Assembly: GCA_964437945.1 (NCBI GenBank)
Contig: CAYTJF010000001.1
Span: 1-64,000 of the forward strand
Direction of reading: 5' to 3'
Length of the DNA stretch: 64,000 nucleotides
DNA from: Granulosicoccus sp964437945
GTDB lineage: Bacteria; Pseudomonadota; Gammaproteobacteria; Granulosicoccales; Granulosicoccaceae
Shown here: positions 9,184-17,905 of the stretch, piece by piece
Layout: each line of letters starts with the position of its first letter
Position numbering within the stretch: the stretch's first letter is position 1
Position numbers and translations under genes: made by a program
The notes under the pieces: model-generated
Told to the model about the DNA's origin: nothing
Database searches by the model: none
The model's input: only the letters and a program-made list of their open reading frames with translations

Positions 9184-10710
9184 CTATCGTAAATGCGGAT
9201 TGGCAGTGCGGCGTACCAGCTCATCCCAGAGCTCTGCGTTGCAGTTACCAGCTTTAATATGCCCTTCTAGATACCCATCGCTGAGCTCTTCAACTCGATT
9301 TAGCTGGCATCTGCTCTCCATTGTGTCCCAGCGTCGCTCATCGCAGAGGTTGCGGTCTTTAAATTCCTGCACACAAGATAAACCGGCAAGCAAGTCATCC
9401 GACTTTGAGCTGTTCGACTGATTAGGCTGCGCTACGAGATTGTCGGATTTGGTGGCTCCCCGTTTTGCAACACTCTCAAGCACAATCGATGAAAGCTGTT
9501 CGTTCATGTCATCGTTGTCCAGACAATCATCATCGGCAGTGAGCACGAGACTTTTAGCATTAAACGATGGGCCGGAATACACAACCGCCCGATAGCCTGG
9601 GCTAAGTTTGATGGATGAAACACTTTTCTCTGTTATACCCGCCTTGTTTAGTGCGTTGATATCGTGTTTTCCAACCGGCAATTGCACACTTCCCCCACGG
9701 TAATTGCAATGCGCATACAAAGTGGCTACCGGATTCGCAGCATTGGTTGACGCGTCAGTTTTTCGAACAATCATCGATGAGATTGCATCGTTGTATTGGC
9801 CGACCAGACACGGGTTATTATTACTCAAGGTACCCGACCCGCCACGTTGAAAATCATTGAGAAACAACTCTACCTGATATCCATCACTGACTTGCAGTGC
9901 TGAGATAGTGTTGTTTTGAATGCCAAGTTCATTAATTTGTGCATTGTTGTACTCGCCTTCGCGCAATGTGGCCGACTGACCTTTGTAGGCACATTCCGTA
10001 AAAACAGTAACCCCTGCGCTAGCGACTTTTGCAGGTGTAGCAGCTTTTGCTACGCCTTCACCTGAAACCGATACAGACGTAATCCGATTAGCAAAATCAC
10101 CGCTGTCGATACACTGCACATCACTACCAGTGGAAGCTGAATCTCCGCGAAGAAAGTCGTTCTCATAAACAGTTATGCTCATACCATCTGGTACTTTAAC
10201 TGCCGAGATTTCATTGTTACCCAAACCAAACTTTTTTAATTGAGCCAGGTTGTAATCACCAACTTCGAGTTTTGCCGAAAGACCATCGTAGTTACAATCT
10301 GAATAAACGGTAACCACACCTGTCGCACTAACTGGTTTTTTAGGTTCTAAGGTGCTGTTGCCGAATGTAACAGGTGCCTTTGTTCCAAACTCAACTTTGG
10401 GTGCATCAATTTGAATGGAGCTGGTAAGTTTACTGAAAACACCATTTTCGAGGCAATTGTTTGAGCGATTCAAACTGCCGGAACGACCTCCGAAACCATC
10501 GTTTTCAAATAAAACGACGTTAAATTCTCCATCAATCTTTACCGATGCAATAGCATCTTCTGGAATACCGACTTTTGCCAGATCTGACGCTGTGTACTGG
10601 CCAGCGGCAAGTGTGACCCCTGGACCTTTGAATCCGCATTGCCCGTAAAAAGTTACATCAGCAAACGCCGTGAATGGCAGAAGTAATAATAGTGCAATTA
10701 TTTTTCTCAT
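9184..10710 (-). CDS. Secreted protein with four beta/gamma-crystallin-like domains
   Basis: This 508-residue protein starts with a signal peptide (MRKIIALLLLLPFTAFA). Four repeats of about 85 residues follow, near 18-100, 132-212, 229-313 and 328-412. Each opens with a V-T-x-[FY]-x-x-C-x-[FY]-x-G motif and ends in an I-[ST]-x-[IVM]-x-V strand. This is the Greek-key pattern of microbial beta/gamma-crystallins, many of which bind calcium. The usual [ND][ND]xx[ST]S calcium motif is imperfect in all four (for example NNEISA and EKSVSS), so calcium binding is uncertain. Each repeat carries paired cysteines that could form disulfides. A Cys-containing C-terminal tail of about 80 residues (from SCVQEFKDRNLC) is of unknown function. 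Confidence 0.85.
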   Translation of the reverse strand: MRKIIALLLLLPFTAFADVTFYGQCGFKGPGVTLAAGQYTASDLAKVGIPEDAIASVKIDGEFNVVLFENDGFGGRSGSLNRSNNCLENGVFSKLTSSIQIDAPKVEFGTKAPVTFGNSTLEPKKPVSATGVVTVYSDCNYDGLSAKLEVGDYNLAQLKKFGLGNNEISAVKVPDGMSITVYENDFLRGDSASTGSDVQCIDSGDFANRITSVSVSGEGVAKAATPAKVASAGVTVFTECAYKGQSATLREGEYNNAQINELGIQNNTISALQVSDGYQVELFLNDFQRGGSGTLSNNNPCLVGQYNDAISSMIVRKTDASTNAANPVATLYAHCNYRGGSVQLPVGKHDINALNKAGITEKSVSSIKLSPGYRAVVYSGPSFNAKSLVLTADDDCLDNDDMNEQLSSIVLESVAKRGATKSDNLVAQPNQSNSSKSDDLLAGLSCVQEFKDRNLCDERRWDTMESRCQLNRVEELSDGYLEGHIKAGNCNAELWDELVRRTANPHLR

Positions 10711-10734
10711 TACGCCCTCCTGATATACAACCGC

Positions 10735-11424
10735 TTACGAATAAAGCTGCGGTACGTTTAGTTGTTCATGAATCTGGTTACTCGCCTGCTCAGAAATATT
10801 GAAGCCCTTGGCAAGGTTGTCGAGATAATCAGCCTCTTTTTTGGAATCCAGATTCACTGTCATCAACGACAAAACGTAAACCTGCTGTTCCATTCCTTTA
10901 GGCACACTTCGAACAAAGCCAGCTACATCCAATGGCGCTTGCATCTCAGCGCGGATAAAGGCCGACTCCTCTGGCCCGATATCGCCAAGCTTACTAACGA
11001 TATTTTGTTGTTCCTGCTCATCGACAACACCATCCGATTTAGCAGCGTTAACCATCGCACGAATCAGCACGGCTGCCTGATCGGTTTGCTCAGCAGTCGC
11101 CGCCGGAGCCGTGGCACCAGGCGACTGCTGCCCCAATGCGCTACCCAACAGGGCACCGATTCCACCAGTGTTTGCCGCCGCACCACCCTGAGCTGGACCA
11201 CCACCTAACAACGAACCGAGTAAGTCTCCTGCACCACCAGCCTGTGCCGCTGAACCTTGTTGGCCTTGTTGTTGGCCTTGCAACTGTGCAAGCAAACCAC
11301 CAAGCCCACCAGCGCCACCGCTTGCCGCACCACCAAGCAAAGAACCCAAACCACCAGCGCCGAGGCCGGCTTTTGACATAGCGCCGCTAAGCAACATTTT
11401 TCCTAACATTCCGACCAAATTCAT
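10735..11424 (-). CDS. DUF533/TerB-like protein with Gly-rich N-terminal region
   Basis: The N-terminal 110 residues are Gly/Ala/Gln-rich with repeated GLGGLL and QGQQ-type runs. The C-terminal 120 residues (from about AVLIRAMVNAAKSDGVVDEQE) form an acidic helical domain like DUF533/YebE, related to the TerB fold, with a DGxxDexE segment near its first helices. The role is unknown; the family is often envelope-associated. An ATG at 11424 or a GTG four codons earlier (11436) could be the start. The gene lies 24 bases upstream of the crystallin-domain gene and is divergent from apt. Confidence 0.75.
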   Translation of the reverse strand: MNLVGMLGKMLLSGAMSKAGLGAGGLGSLLGGAASGGAGGLGGLLAQLQGQQQGQQGSAAQAGGAGDLLGSLLGGGPAQGGAAANTGGIGALLGSALGQQSPGATAPAATAEQTDQAAVLIRAMVNAAKSDGVVDEQEQQNIVSKLGDIGPEESAFIRAEMQAPLDVAGFVRSVPKGMEQQVYVLSLMTVNLDSKKEADYLDNLAKGFNISEQASNQIHEQLNVPQLYS

Positions 11425-11491
11425 ACCTGAGCTCACTCTATATTAAGACGCGAAATATTAACACGCACACAAAACAGCACTGATGGAATAA

Positions 11492-11521
11492 GGACCCACG
11501 TAACAAATGTTACCCTTGTCC
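11492..11521. promoter_or_regulatory. 30-bp two-part dyad in the apt upstream region
   Basis: The arrangement is GGAC-N4-GTAACA-AA-TGTTAC-N4-GTCC. Both inner and outer arms are perfect and the spacers are symmetric. It lies 38 bases upstream of the apt ATG and about 70 bases from the divergent DUF533 gene, a typical place for a dimeric repressor site. The cognate regulator is unknown. Confidence 0.4.
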
Positions 11522-11558
11522 CGTTAATTCTTCGCCAGCTCAAGGCTTAAGCGCAGCT

Positions 11559-12086
11559 ATGAACATTGAATCATATATCCGTACGATACCGGATTATCCC
11601 AAAAAAGGTATTCAGTTTCGAGATGTGTCCACGCTCTTTCAAGACCCGCGCGGATTTCGCATGGCGATTGATATGTTGCTGCACCCTTACGCAGGCCAGC
11701 CTATCGATAAAGTTGCCGCGCTGGAAGCTCGTGGTTTTATCCTTGGCGGTGCAATTGCGCACCAGCTTTCTGTAGGCTTCGTGCCTATTCGAAAGCAAGG
11801 CAAATTGCCAGGCAAAACCTGGAAAGAAGACTACTCACTCGAATATGGTGAGGCCACCATGGAGATGCACACCGACGGATTGCAAGCCGGTGAACGCGTT
11901 CTGCTGGTCGACGATCTGATTGCCACTGGTGGAACCTGCGAAGCCGGTATAAAACTGATCAAACGCGCCAACGCTAAATTAGTTGGTTGCGCTTTTATCA
12001 TCGACTTACCAGCACTAGGCGGTAAAAAACTAATTGAATCTCTCGGCGTCGAGGTTCATACCTTATGTGATTTTGAAGGCGACTAA
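11559..12086 (+). CDS. apt: Adenine phosphoribosyltransferase
   Basis: This 175-residue enzyme has normal family length and salvages adenine to AMP using PRPP in the cytoplasm. The PRPP-binding motif ERVLLVDDLIATGGT sits at about residues 111-125. The N-terminal FPKKGIQFRD-type segment (here YPKKGIQFRD) and the EARGFILGGAIA loop are both intact. It converges with the ComEA-like gene, their ends overlapping by four bases at 12083-12086. A dyad lies upstream at 11492-11521. Confidence 0.97.
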   Translation: MNIESYIRTIPDYPKKGIQFRDVSTLFQDPRGFRMAIDMLLHPYAGQPIDKVAALEARGFILGGAIAHQLSVGFVPIRKQGKLPGKTWKEDYSLEYGEATMEMHTDGLQAGERVLLVDDLIATGGTCEAGIKLIKRANAKLVGCAFIIDLPALGGKKLIESLGVEVHTLCDFEGD

Positions 12087-12595
12087 TGTTCACGTGTGAT
12101 GCTATCTCGCTTCGCTGCTTCAATGACCGAGCGTACTGCGCGATGAGTCCCTTTTTCTGTGATTACCCGCGAATAAATACCGCCGGATGTGATCGCTGTA
12201 TTAACATCGTCACCGTTTGCAATCCGATATTTTGCATTAACGTTAATATTGACAGTTAACTGTGCTCGATTTTTTTCGAGCGTACGTGGACCTATCCCTT
12301 TTACATTGATCAGTTCATCCACCGTTTTGAAAGGACCATGTGACTCTCGATAATCCACAATCGCGCGTGATTTGGCCGGACCAATACCCGATAGTTTTTC
12401 TGCCAGCTCTTCAGCTCCGGCACGGTTGATATCCACCAGGGGTTCGGTTGCGAGAACGGCGTGCGAGGAAAGTAGAATAAATAAAAACGGCGCTACTTTC
12501 TTAAACGACACCGAATTGAACGACATCGACTTAAGCGATACCCGCTTTAAAAAAAACTGGAATGCCAACTGGCGGATGTCTGAGACTGAGATCAT
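12083..12595 (-). CDS. ComEA-like helix-hairpin-helix protein
   Basis: The start at 12595 (MISVSD) is favoured because a strong GGGAGG site precedes it by seven bases, giving 170 residues. A hydrophobic segment (APFLFILLSSHAVLA) acts as signal or anchor. It is followed by two helix-hairpin-helix DNA-binding units: VDINRAGAEELAEKLSGIGP and the VKGIGPRTLEKNRAQL segment. The family binds double-stranded DNA in the periplasm during natural transformation, or is a small exported HhH protein of unknown role. A C-terminal extension of about 60 residues beyond the HhH region is unusual for the short gammaproteobacterial forms. No other competence genes are nearby. Confidence 0.8.
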   Translation of the reverse strand: MISVSDIRQLAFQFFLKRVSLKSMSFNSVSFKKVAPFLFILLSSHAVLATEPLVDINRAGAEELAEKLSGIGPAKSRAIVDYRESHGPFKTVDELINVKGIGPRTLEKNRAQLTVNINVNAKYRIANGDDVNTAITSGGIYSRVITEKGTHRAVRSVIEAAKRDSITREH

Positions 12596-12752
12596 ATTTG
12601 AACCTCCCTGTTCAAATAAATAATTGTTGTTCAAATCAATTGTGTAGCAAACTACCGCTTCAAACTACAGGATATTGATTGACACCTGCGAATAAGAAAA
12701 ACAACACGCCTCCTGCGCGTGACAACAGTCTAGCCTAATGCGGCTCTGAGTT

Positions 12753-13751
12753 TCAAGTCGCAAACTGTCTGGCGTTTGTCAGTTTACTGGTGGATCTCGC
12801 ATAGCGCATAACCATCAAAATGGCGAGTTGTGTACCGAATATCAATGAAGCCATAAACAGATGCAGTGGTTGCGCAAATATCGGCAAATTAAGCCTGTCC
12901 ATAGACATGCCCATAACAATCGTGCCAAGCAGCAAGAACGCTAAAAACAAATTCAACCGACGCAACACAATCGACTGAGTCTTTGTAAGCAATTGGAAAA
13001 TCAACCAACCATTAAGCACTACCAAGCCGATGGCTGCATATTTATGAACCTCAAAAATTAGCGATAAATTATCTATCCACAAGTGGCGGTTCACATAGTT
13101 GCTCTGCTTGGCGATGAGGTCGATCCCTTCTCTGACTTGCGTGCCCAAAATCAATTGAATTAGTCCGAGAATCATCGACAAAACAATCAGTGGGTAAACC
13201 ATTTTTGATAACCCGTCTACATCAACCTGCTGTAGCCTGGTTCGAGCAGATCGTATCATCGCAGCAATCACCAATCCGACAATAACCTGCGCTAACAACA
13301 TGTGTACCGTTATAAGCGCAGGATTCAAATTGCTGGCAACCACGCGTGCACCCAACCCGCCTTGCACGCCTACCAGTACAAATCCTGCCAGCGAGAGCTG
13401 AGTTACCAAAGTGTCGTGCCGCCGGAACGGCAAAGAGAAAAACAGCGTGAGTAAAATTGTGAAACCGGTAAACACGCCCAACAACCTGTTGAGATATTCA
13501 GTCCAGGTTTTACGAACATTAAATTCGGTGTCTTTGTATCCACGATCAGCATAGATTTGCTGATAGTTTTCTGGCAGTTGAGATTCACTGGTAGGCGGTA
13601 TCCATTGACCAAAACAAGTAGGCCAATCCGGACAACCCATGCCTGAACCGGTTGCACGGACAGTTCCACCGACTAGAATCAACGCGTATATAGTAACAAT
13701 GGTTCCTGCAGCGAAAACCCAATATCGGCGAATTTGCAAAGTAGTAGGCAT
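12753..13751 (-). CDS. ctaA: Heme A synthase (COX15/CtaA family)
   Basis: This 332-residue integral membrane protein has about eight transmembrane helices and converts heme O to heme A for aa3-type cytochrome oxidases. The N-terminus shows the characteristic GGTVRATGSGMGCPDWPTC segment between helices 1 and 2. Conserved histidines lie in the helices (for example TVHMLLAQ and EVHKYAA), consistent with heme ligation. It stands alone, with no ctaB or cox structural genes in the window, which implies a heme A-containing oxidase elsewhere. It is divergent from the DUF3047 gene. Confidence 0.93.
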   Translation of the reverse strand: MPTTLQIRRYWVFAAGTIVTIYALILVGGTVRATGSGMGCPDWPTCFGQWIPPTSESQLPENYQQIYADRGYKDTEFNVRKTWTEYLNRLLGVFTGFTILLTLFFSLPFRRHDTLVTQLSLAGFVLVGVQGGLGARVVASNLNPALITVHMLLAQVIVGLVIAAMIRSARTRLQQVDVDGLSKMVYPLIVLSMILGLIQLILGTQVREGIDLIAKQSNYVNRHLWIDNLSLIFEVHKYAAIGLVVLNGWLIFQLLTKTQSIVLRRLNLFLAFLLLGTIVMGMSMDRLNLPIFAQPLHLFMASLIFGTQLAILMVMRYARSTSKLTNARQFAT

Positions 13752-13863
13752 GACTCTCTATTAAGGCTTGGCAACATGCCTATTTTACGGGAATTGCGAA
13801 GCATTGGACGCTATAGTTGTCCATTCCGATGAACTTTTTAAACTGTATCGAACTAACATCTGT

Positions 13864-14631
13864 ATGTTTACAGAAAAAACCAGCATTTTGATCGCAGCCG
13901 GCTTGATGATTAGTCTGTCAACCAACGCCAACACCCTCCAGACACCCAAACCTGCGCCCAAACCTTCGCCGACTACAGAAATCAATCAGACCGTCTCGAG
14001 CAAATCTCTAGAGCAGCGGCCAGAGCAGCCGGAGACTTTTGAACACTGGCAATCTTTAAAACGCTGGAAAGAAAAGAGTTTTGTCGGCAATACGCGCTAT
14101 GAACTCTACAAAGAAAGCGCTGCTAGCGAACGTAATACTGTCCAAAGCGGCACTACTGTATTGAAAGCCACAGCGGTTAACTCAGCATCGGTGCTGTACA
14201 GGCAAGAAGCTGTTGACCTGACCAGCACGCCGTGGCTGGAATGGTCCTGGAAAATCGAATCAACCTATGATGACATCGATGAAAAGACTAAAACCGGAGA
14301 CGATTTCCCCGCTCGGCTCTATGTCACAGCACAAACAGGGCTTCTGCCCTGGGAGTCCCTCGCTATCAACTATGTCTGGTCATCCAACTCACCAATAGAT
14401 TCTTTCTGGTTTAGTCCGTATACAAAAAATTCTATAATGGTGGCGGTTCAAGGTGGTGATTCCCTGGTTGGACAATGGGTCAATCAACGCCGAAATGTCA
14501 CTGAGGACTTTAAAGATCTTTTTAACATTGAAGTTAAAAAACTATCCGGTTTTGCTGTTATGGTAGATGGCGACAACTCGTCTCAGTCCGGAACTGCCTA
14601 TTTTGGCAATATTGATTTTGTCGCCAATTGA
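13864..14631 (+). CDS. DUF3047 family exported protein
   Basis: The start at 13864 (MFTEKTSILIAAGLMISLS) is chosen because it begins a signal peptide; an upstream in-frame ATG at 13768 would put 32 non-hydrophobic residues before it. A Pro/Thr-rich linker follows. The C-terminal domain of about 190 residues has the WLEWSWKIE, GDDFPARLYV and FAVMVDGDNSSQSGTAYFG features I associate with DUF3047. That is a beta-sandwich-like periplasmic family without an established function. The neighbours give no clear clue. Confidence 0.8.
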   Translation: MFTEKTSILIAAGLMISLSTNANTLQTPKPAPKPSPTTEINQTVSSKSLEQRPEQPETFEHWQSLKRWKEKSFVGNTRYELYKESAASERNTVQSGTTVLKATAVNSASVLYRQEAVDLTSTPWLEWSWKIESTYDDIDEKTKTGDDFPARLYVTAQTGLLPWESLAINYVWSSNSPIDSFWFSPYTKNSIMVAVQGGDSLVGQWVNQRRNVTEDFKDLFNIEVKKLSGFAVMVDGDNSSQSGTAYFGNIDFVAN

Positions 14632-14807
14632 ATTTGCCGCTACTGGCTACCAGTGATAGCTAGAGACAACCAGTGGCAGCCAACTGAGAACTGGCACACA
14701 TCGAATTGCATCATGTCGGACAAATTTAATACCCCGGCGGTAGAGCCCTGAGATTTTGCCGATAACTAGCATAACAGTGTCACCATGAGACCTTGTAAGA
14801 GCCCGAA

Positions 14808-17132
14808 ATGAACCCGCTAAGCAGCGAATCAAAAAACCTCAGAGCGCTGAAAAAACTGCCGTTAGTTCAATCGATCAACGAACAGTTATGGGCTAGCCTT
14901 GCACCTCACATAAGCTTTTCTGTGCTTATGGACGGTGAAACGCTGTTTGAAGAAGGTAACCAAAGCGAAAATCTGTTCATGGTGTTGAATGGTGAGTTTC
15001 AACTCCAGTTGCCCAGTATAAAGTCAGGCGAAAATTTTTATCTTCATTCGCGATTTAAAGGCGATACCGCAGGTGATTTCGCTGTACTCAACGGTGGCGC
15101 TCATTTGGTTACCGCAGTAGCTGCCACAAAGTCTAAAGTGGCGCGGATTCCACGCGTTGCATTTGAACTGCTCACCGATATCGACCCTAACATTCTTGCT
15201 CACGTTTACGACACTGCAGCTGAGCTTTCCCGTCGGGTCATGCTGGCAAAAGTATTTCTTAACATGTTTGGCGAAATCAGCACCCAATTGATGAACAGCC
15301 TGTTAGACAACACAGAGATACGCCACTACAGCAGCGGTGACGTGCTAATGCAAGAAGGCGACGACGCAGACGGATTGCATATAACCATTTCTGGTCGCTT
15401 GCAAGTTGAAACTGTAGATGAGGCAAATAATACAATAGTACTTGCCGAGGTTCGTGCACCAGAGACAATTGGCGAACTTGCACTGATGTCTGACTCGGCT
15501 CGTAGCGCAACTGTCTACGCGACACGCGAATCAACTGTTGCATTTCTAGAAAAAGCGCTATTCGATGAGCTCATCGCTCGTCAACCTGACTTATTGTTGC
15601 CACTGACCAAAATTATCCTGCAGCGGCAGGCTGAAAAATCAGCCCTATTGAAATCGCCATCCAAAGATCAATCGATCGCCATTATCCCCTTGGATAGAAA
15701 ATTGCCATTGCGACGATTTCTACACCAGCTCAAACGAGAGATGCGCATTGATGGAAATCCACTTCTACTCGACGCTCGCGTGTTCGACACGCTTTATGGA
15801 AAAAAAGGGGTGGCGCAAACCGAATTTTCAGATGTGTTTAATTCTGCTGTTGCTCAATGGCTTGATGATAAAGAAAATAGCTTTCAAGAAATTCTCTACC
15901 TTACTGACCCTACGTTGTCATCATGGACAAAACGGTGTATCAACCGAGCAGATCGTATTATTTTATTGGCTGATGCCGACAAGGATAATTCCTCAAAATT
16001 GCGGGAAATCGAGCATGATCTTCGGAACATCTTAAAGAACGCCCGCTATAATCGAGAAATCGATTTGGTGTTACTGCATGACAAATCAACTGTGCAACCA
16101 TCACACACTGCTCGTTGGCTACGCAAGCGTGAGATAAATGCCTATCATCATATTCGTATTGACGATCAGCAACACATAGCACGGCTAACGCGACGCATTT
16201 GTGGTAATGCGCGCGGCCTGGTGTTCAGTGGTGGAGGCGCTCGCGGCTACGCACATCTAGGGGTTCAAAAAGTCATTGAACAACAAGGTATAACTGTCGA
16301 TTATATCGGCGGGTCAAGCATGGGTGGACTGTTAGGAGCATCCATGGCCATGGGCTACAGTGTGTCGGAAATCGAAGAGCTATCGGCGGTTTTTGCCAAT
16401 AAAAAAGCCTTGTTCGATTACACCCTACCGCTGGTCTCTCTGCTCAGGTCAGCAAAACTTACGCGTTTTTGTCACAAGGTATACGGCGAAACTCGTATTG
16501 AAGATCTTTGGATTCCGTTTTTTTGTGTGTCATCGAATTTATCAGACGGCAATGAAGTCGTTCACGATCGCGGACCTCTTTGGCGTGTGGTGCGTAGCAC
16601 TATTTCATTACCAGGTATTTTTTCGCCAGTACCAACACCGTCAGGACAATTGCTAATTGATGGTGCAGTACTGAACACCTTTCCAGTTGACATCATGCAT
16701 AATCAACTCGGTGGCAGAGGCAGCATCATCGGTGTGAATGTTAGTCAGATTGTGGAAATTCGCGAGTACTACAATTACGGTACCTCACTCTCCGGATGGC
16801 AGGTTTTGGCTTCGCGACTCAATCCATTTGCAAGAAAAATACGTATCCCCCGTTTGGTGGAAACCCTACTCCGCTCAACAGACATTAAAAGTATTATTCG
16901 ACTTAACGAAACCAAAGCAATGTTAGATGTGCTAATTGAGCCAGATGTCAGTGGAATTCCATTGATGGAATTCAAGTCATACAAAAAAATAAGTGATATT
17001 GGTTACGAGACTGCGATTAAAGTATTGGCCGAGCATGAATTGATCAATGCATCTGCGCTTAACACTATGCAACAGAGTGAAGATTCTCATTCAAACGATA
17101 CCAACTGGAAAACGGAACAACTTCACAGTTGA
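14808..17132 (+). CDS. Cyclic-nucleotide-binding patatin-like phospholipase (NTE-like)
   Basis: This 774-residue protein combines two N-terminal cyclic-nucleotide-binding-like domains (about 25-130 and 155-265) with a linker and a C-terminal patatin domain (about 465-640). The patatin part has the oxyanion-hole GGGARGYAHLG, nucleophile S504 in GSSMG and D618 in a DGA motif, so the Ser/Asp lipase dyad is intact. This is the architecture of neuropathy-target-esterase-type lysophospholipases. The start and stop are clear, and no signal peptide or transmembrane helix is visible. The cNMP domains may be regulatory; whether they bind cAMP cannot be told by eye. Confidence 0.92.
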   Translation: MNPLSSESKNLRALKKLPLVQSINEQLWASLAPHISFSVLMDGETLFEEGNQSENLFMVLNGEFQLQLPSIKSGENFYLHSRFKGDTAGDFAVLNGGAHLVTAVAATKSKVARIPRVAFELLTDIDPNILAHVYDTAAELSRRVMLAKVFLNMFGEISTQLMNSLLDNTEIRHYSSGDVLMQEGDDADGLHITISGRLQVETVDEANNTIVLAEVRAPETIGELALMSDSARSATVYATRESTVAFLEKALFDELIARQPDLLLPLTKIILQRQAEKSALLKSPSKDQSIAIIPLDRKLPLRRFLHQLKREMRIDGNPLLLDARVFDTLYGKKGVAQTEFSDVFNSAVAQWLDDKENSFQEILYLTDPTLSSWTKRCINRADRIILLADADKDNSSKLREIEHDLRNILKNARYNREIDLVLLHDKSTVQPSHTARWLRKREINAYHHIRIDDQQHIARLTRRICGNARGLVFSGGGARGYAHLGVQKVIEQQGITVDYIGGSSMGGLLGASMAMGYSVSEIEELSAVFANKKALFDYTLPLVSLLRSAKLTRFCHKVYGETRIEDLWIPFFCVSSNLSDGNEVVHDRGPLWRVVRSTISLPGIFSPVPTPSGQLLIDGAVLNTFPVDIMHNQLGGRGSIIGVNVSQIVEIREYYNYGTSLSGWQVLASRLNPFARKIRIPRLVETLLRSTDIKSIIRLNETKAMLDVLIEPDVSGIPLMEFKSYKKISDIGYETAIKVLAEHELINASALNTMQQSEDSHSNDTNWKTEQLHS

Positions 17133-17394
17133 TACACAATTACGCTACCGTTTTTGCTACTAACACTCGAAAATTCGGCGTATAAAAGCACAATATTTTG
17201 CAGATCCTCTGCAAATTGTTAATCATTTGTGAATGTCACAGGTAACAAGGCTTAGTTTGTTGCGTGTGACATGCTCGCAGACTAGTATGAGTCCTCTACA
17301 TTACATAGAATTGGGAACCTTGCAGTTGTATTAGGTTCAAAACGTTATTGAGTACTTGTAAATTAACTGAGTTCTGTAATTTAACGGAGGTATC

Positions 17395-17736
17395 ATGTCT
17401 AAGTTCGACGAAGCAATATCCGATTGTAAAACACAGCTGTCCAGCATTAACGTGGACTGCAACGATAAACTATTATCGGCCGTTGCTAAAGGATTAGGAC
17501 CATCATTGTATAATCGCGATGCAAACCTTGTTGCAGCAGCAGACAAGAAAGAATTGGACAACGTAAAAACCCGGTTTATAAGTAGAAAACTAGGTGTTGA
17601 AGGTCCTGATGCTGACGCTGCGATCCAGTACGCCATTGATACCATCGGTGCAAGCAATCGCCAGAAATTACGCCCTGTATTTTACTACCTGATTGTTAAG
17701 CACTTGAATAAAGAATCTATTTACGACAAGAAGTAA
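17395..17736 (+). CDS. DUF2853 family protein
   Basis: This 113-residue protein is preceded by a strong GGAGG site seven bases before its ATG. It matches the DUF2853 pattern with KFDEAISDCKTQL at the start and KLRPVFYYLIVKHL near the end, and is mostly helical. The function is unknown. It stands alone, and a rho-independent terminator follows at 17835. Confidence 0.85.
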   Translation: MSKFDEAISDCKTQLSSINVDCNDKLLSAVAKGLGPSLYNRDANLVAAADKKELDNVKTRFISRKLGVEGPDADAAIQYAIDTIGASNRQKLRPVFYYLIVKHLNKESIYDKK

Positions 17737-17834
17737 AGAATTTTCGTAGAAGTAGAAGCACTAGCAAAGTAATGAATTATCTATGTAGTAAAAGTGACTG
17801 TATTTAGCGATCAGCCGGACTTGAAGATAAAAAC

Positions 17835-17862
17835 AAAGCCCTGTTTTAACGGGGCTTTTTTG
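17835..17862 (+). terminator. Rho-independent terminator after the DUF2853 gene
   Basis: A nine-pair stem (AAAGCCCTG with CGGGGCTTT, one G-T pair) closes a TTTTAA loop and runs into a T tract. It lies about 100 bases downstream of the DUF2853 stop and before the convergent HD-domain gene. Confidence 0.85.
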
Positions 17863-17905
17863 TATCAGAACCCCTTGCAAAGGATTAGGATAGTGCAATG
17901 CTAAA

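Noticed and set aside
17197..17215. TTTGCAGA-TCC-TCTGCAAA hairpin after the patatin gene
   Set aside because: Perfect stem, but a three-base loop and no T run, so I do not call it a terminator.
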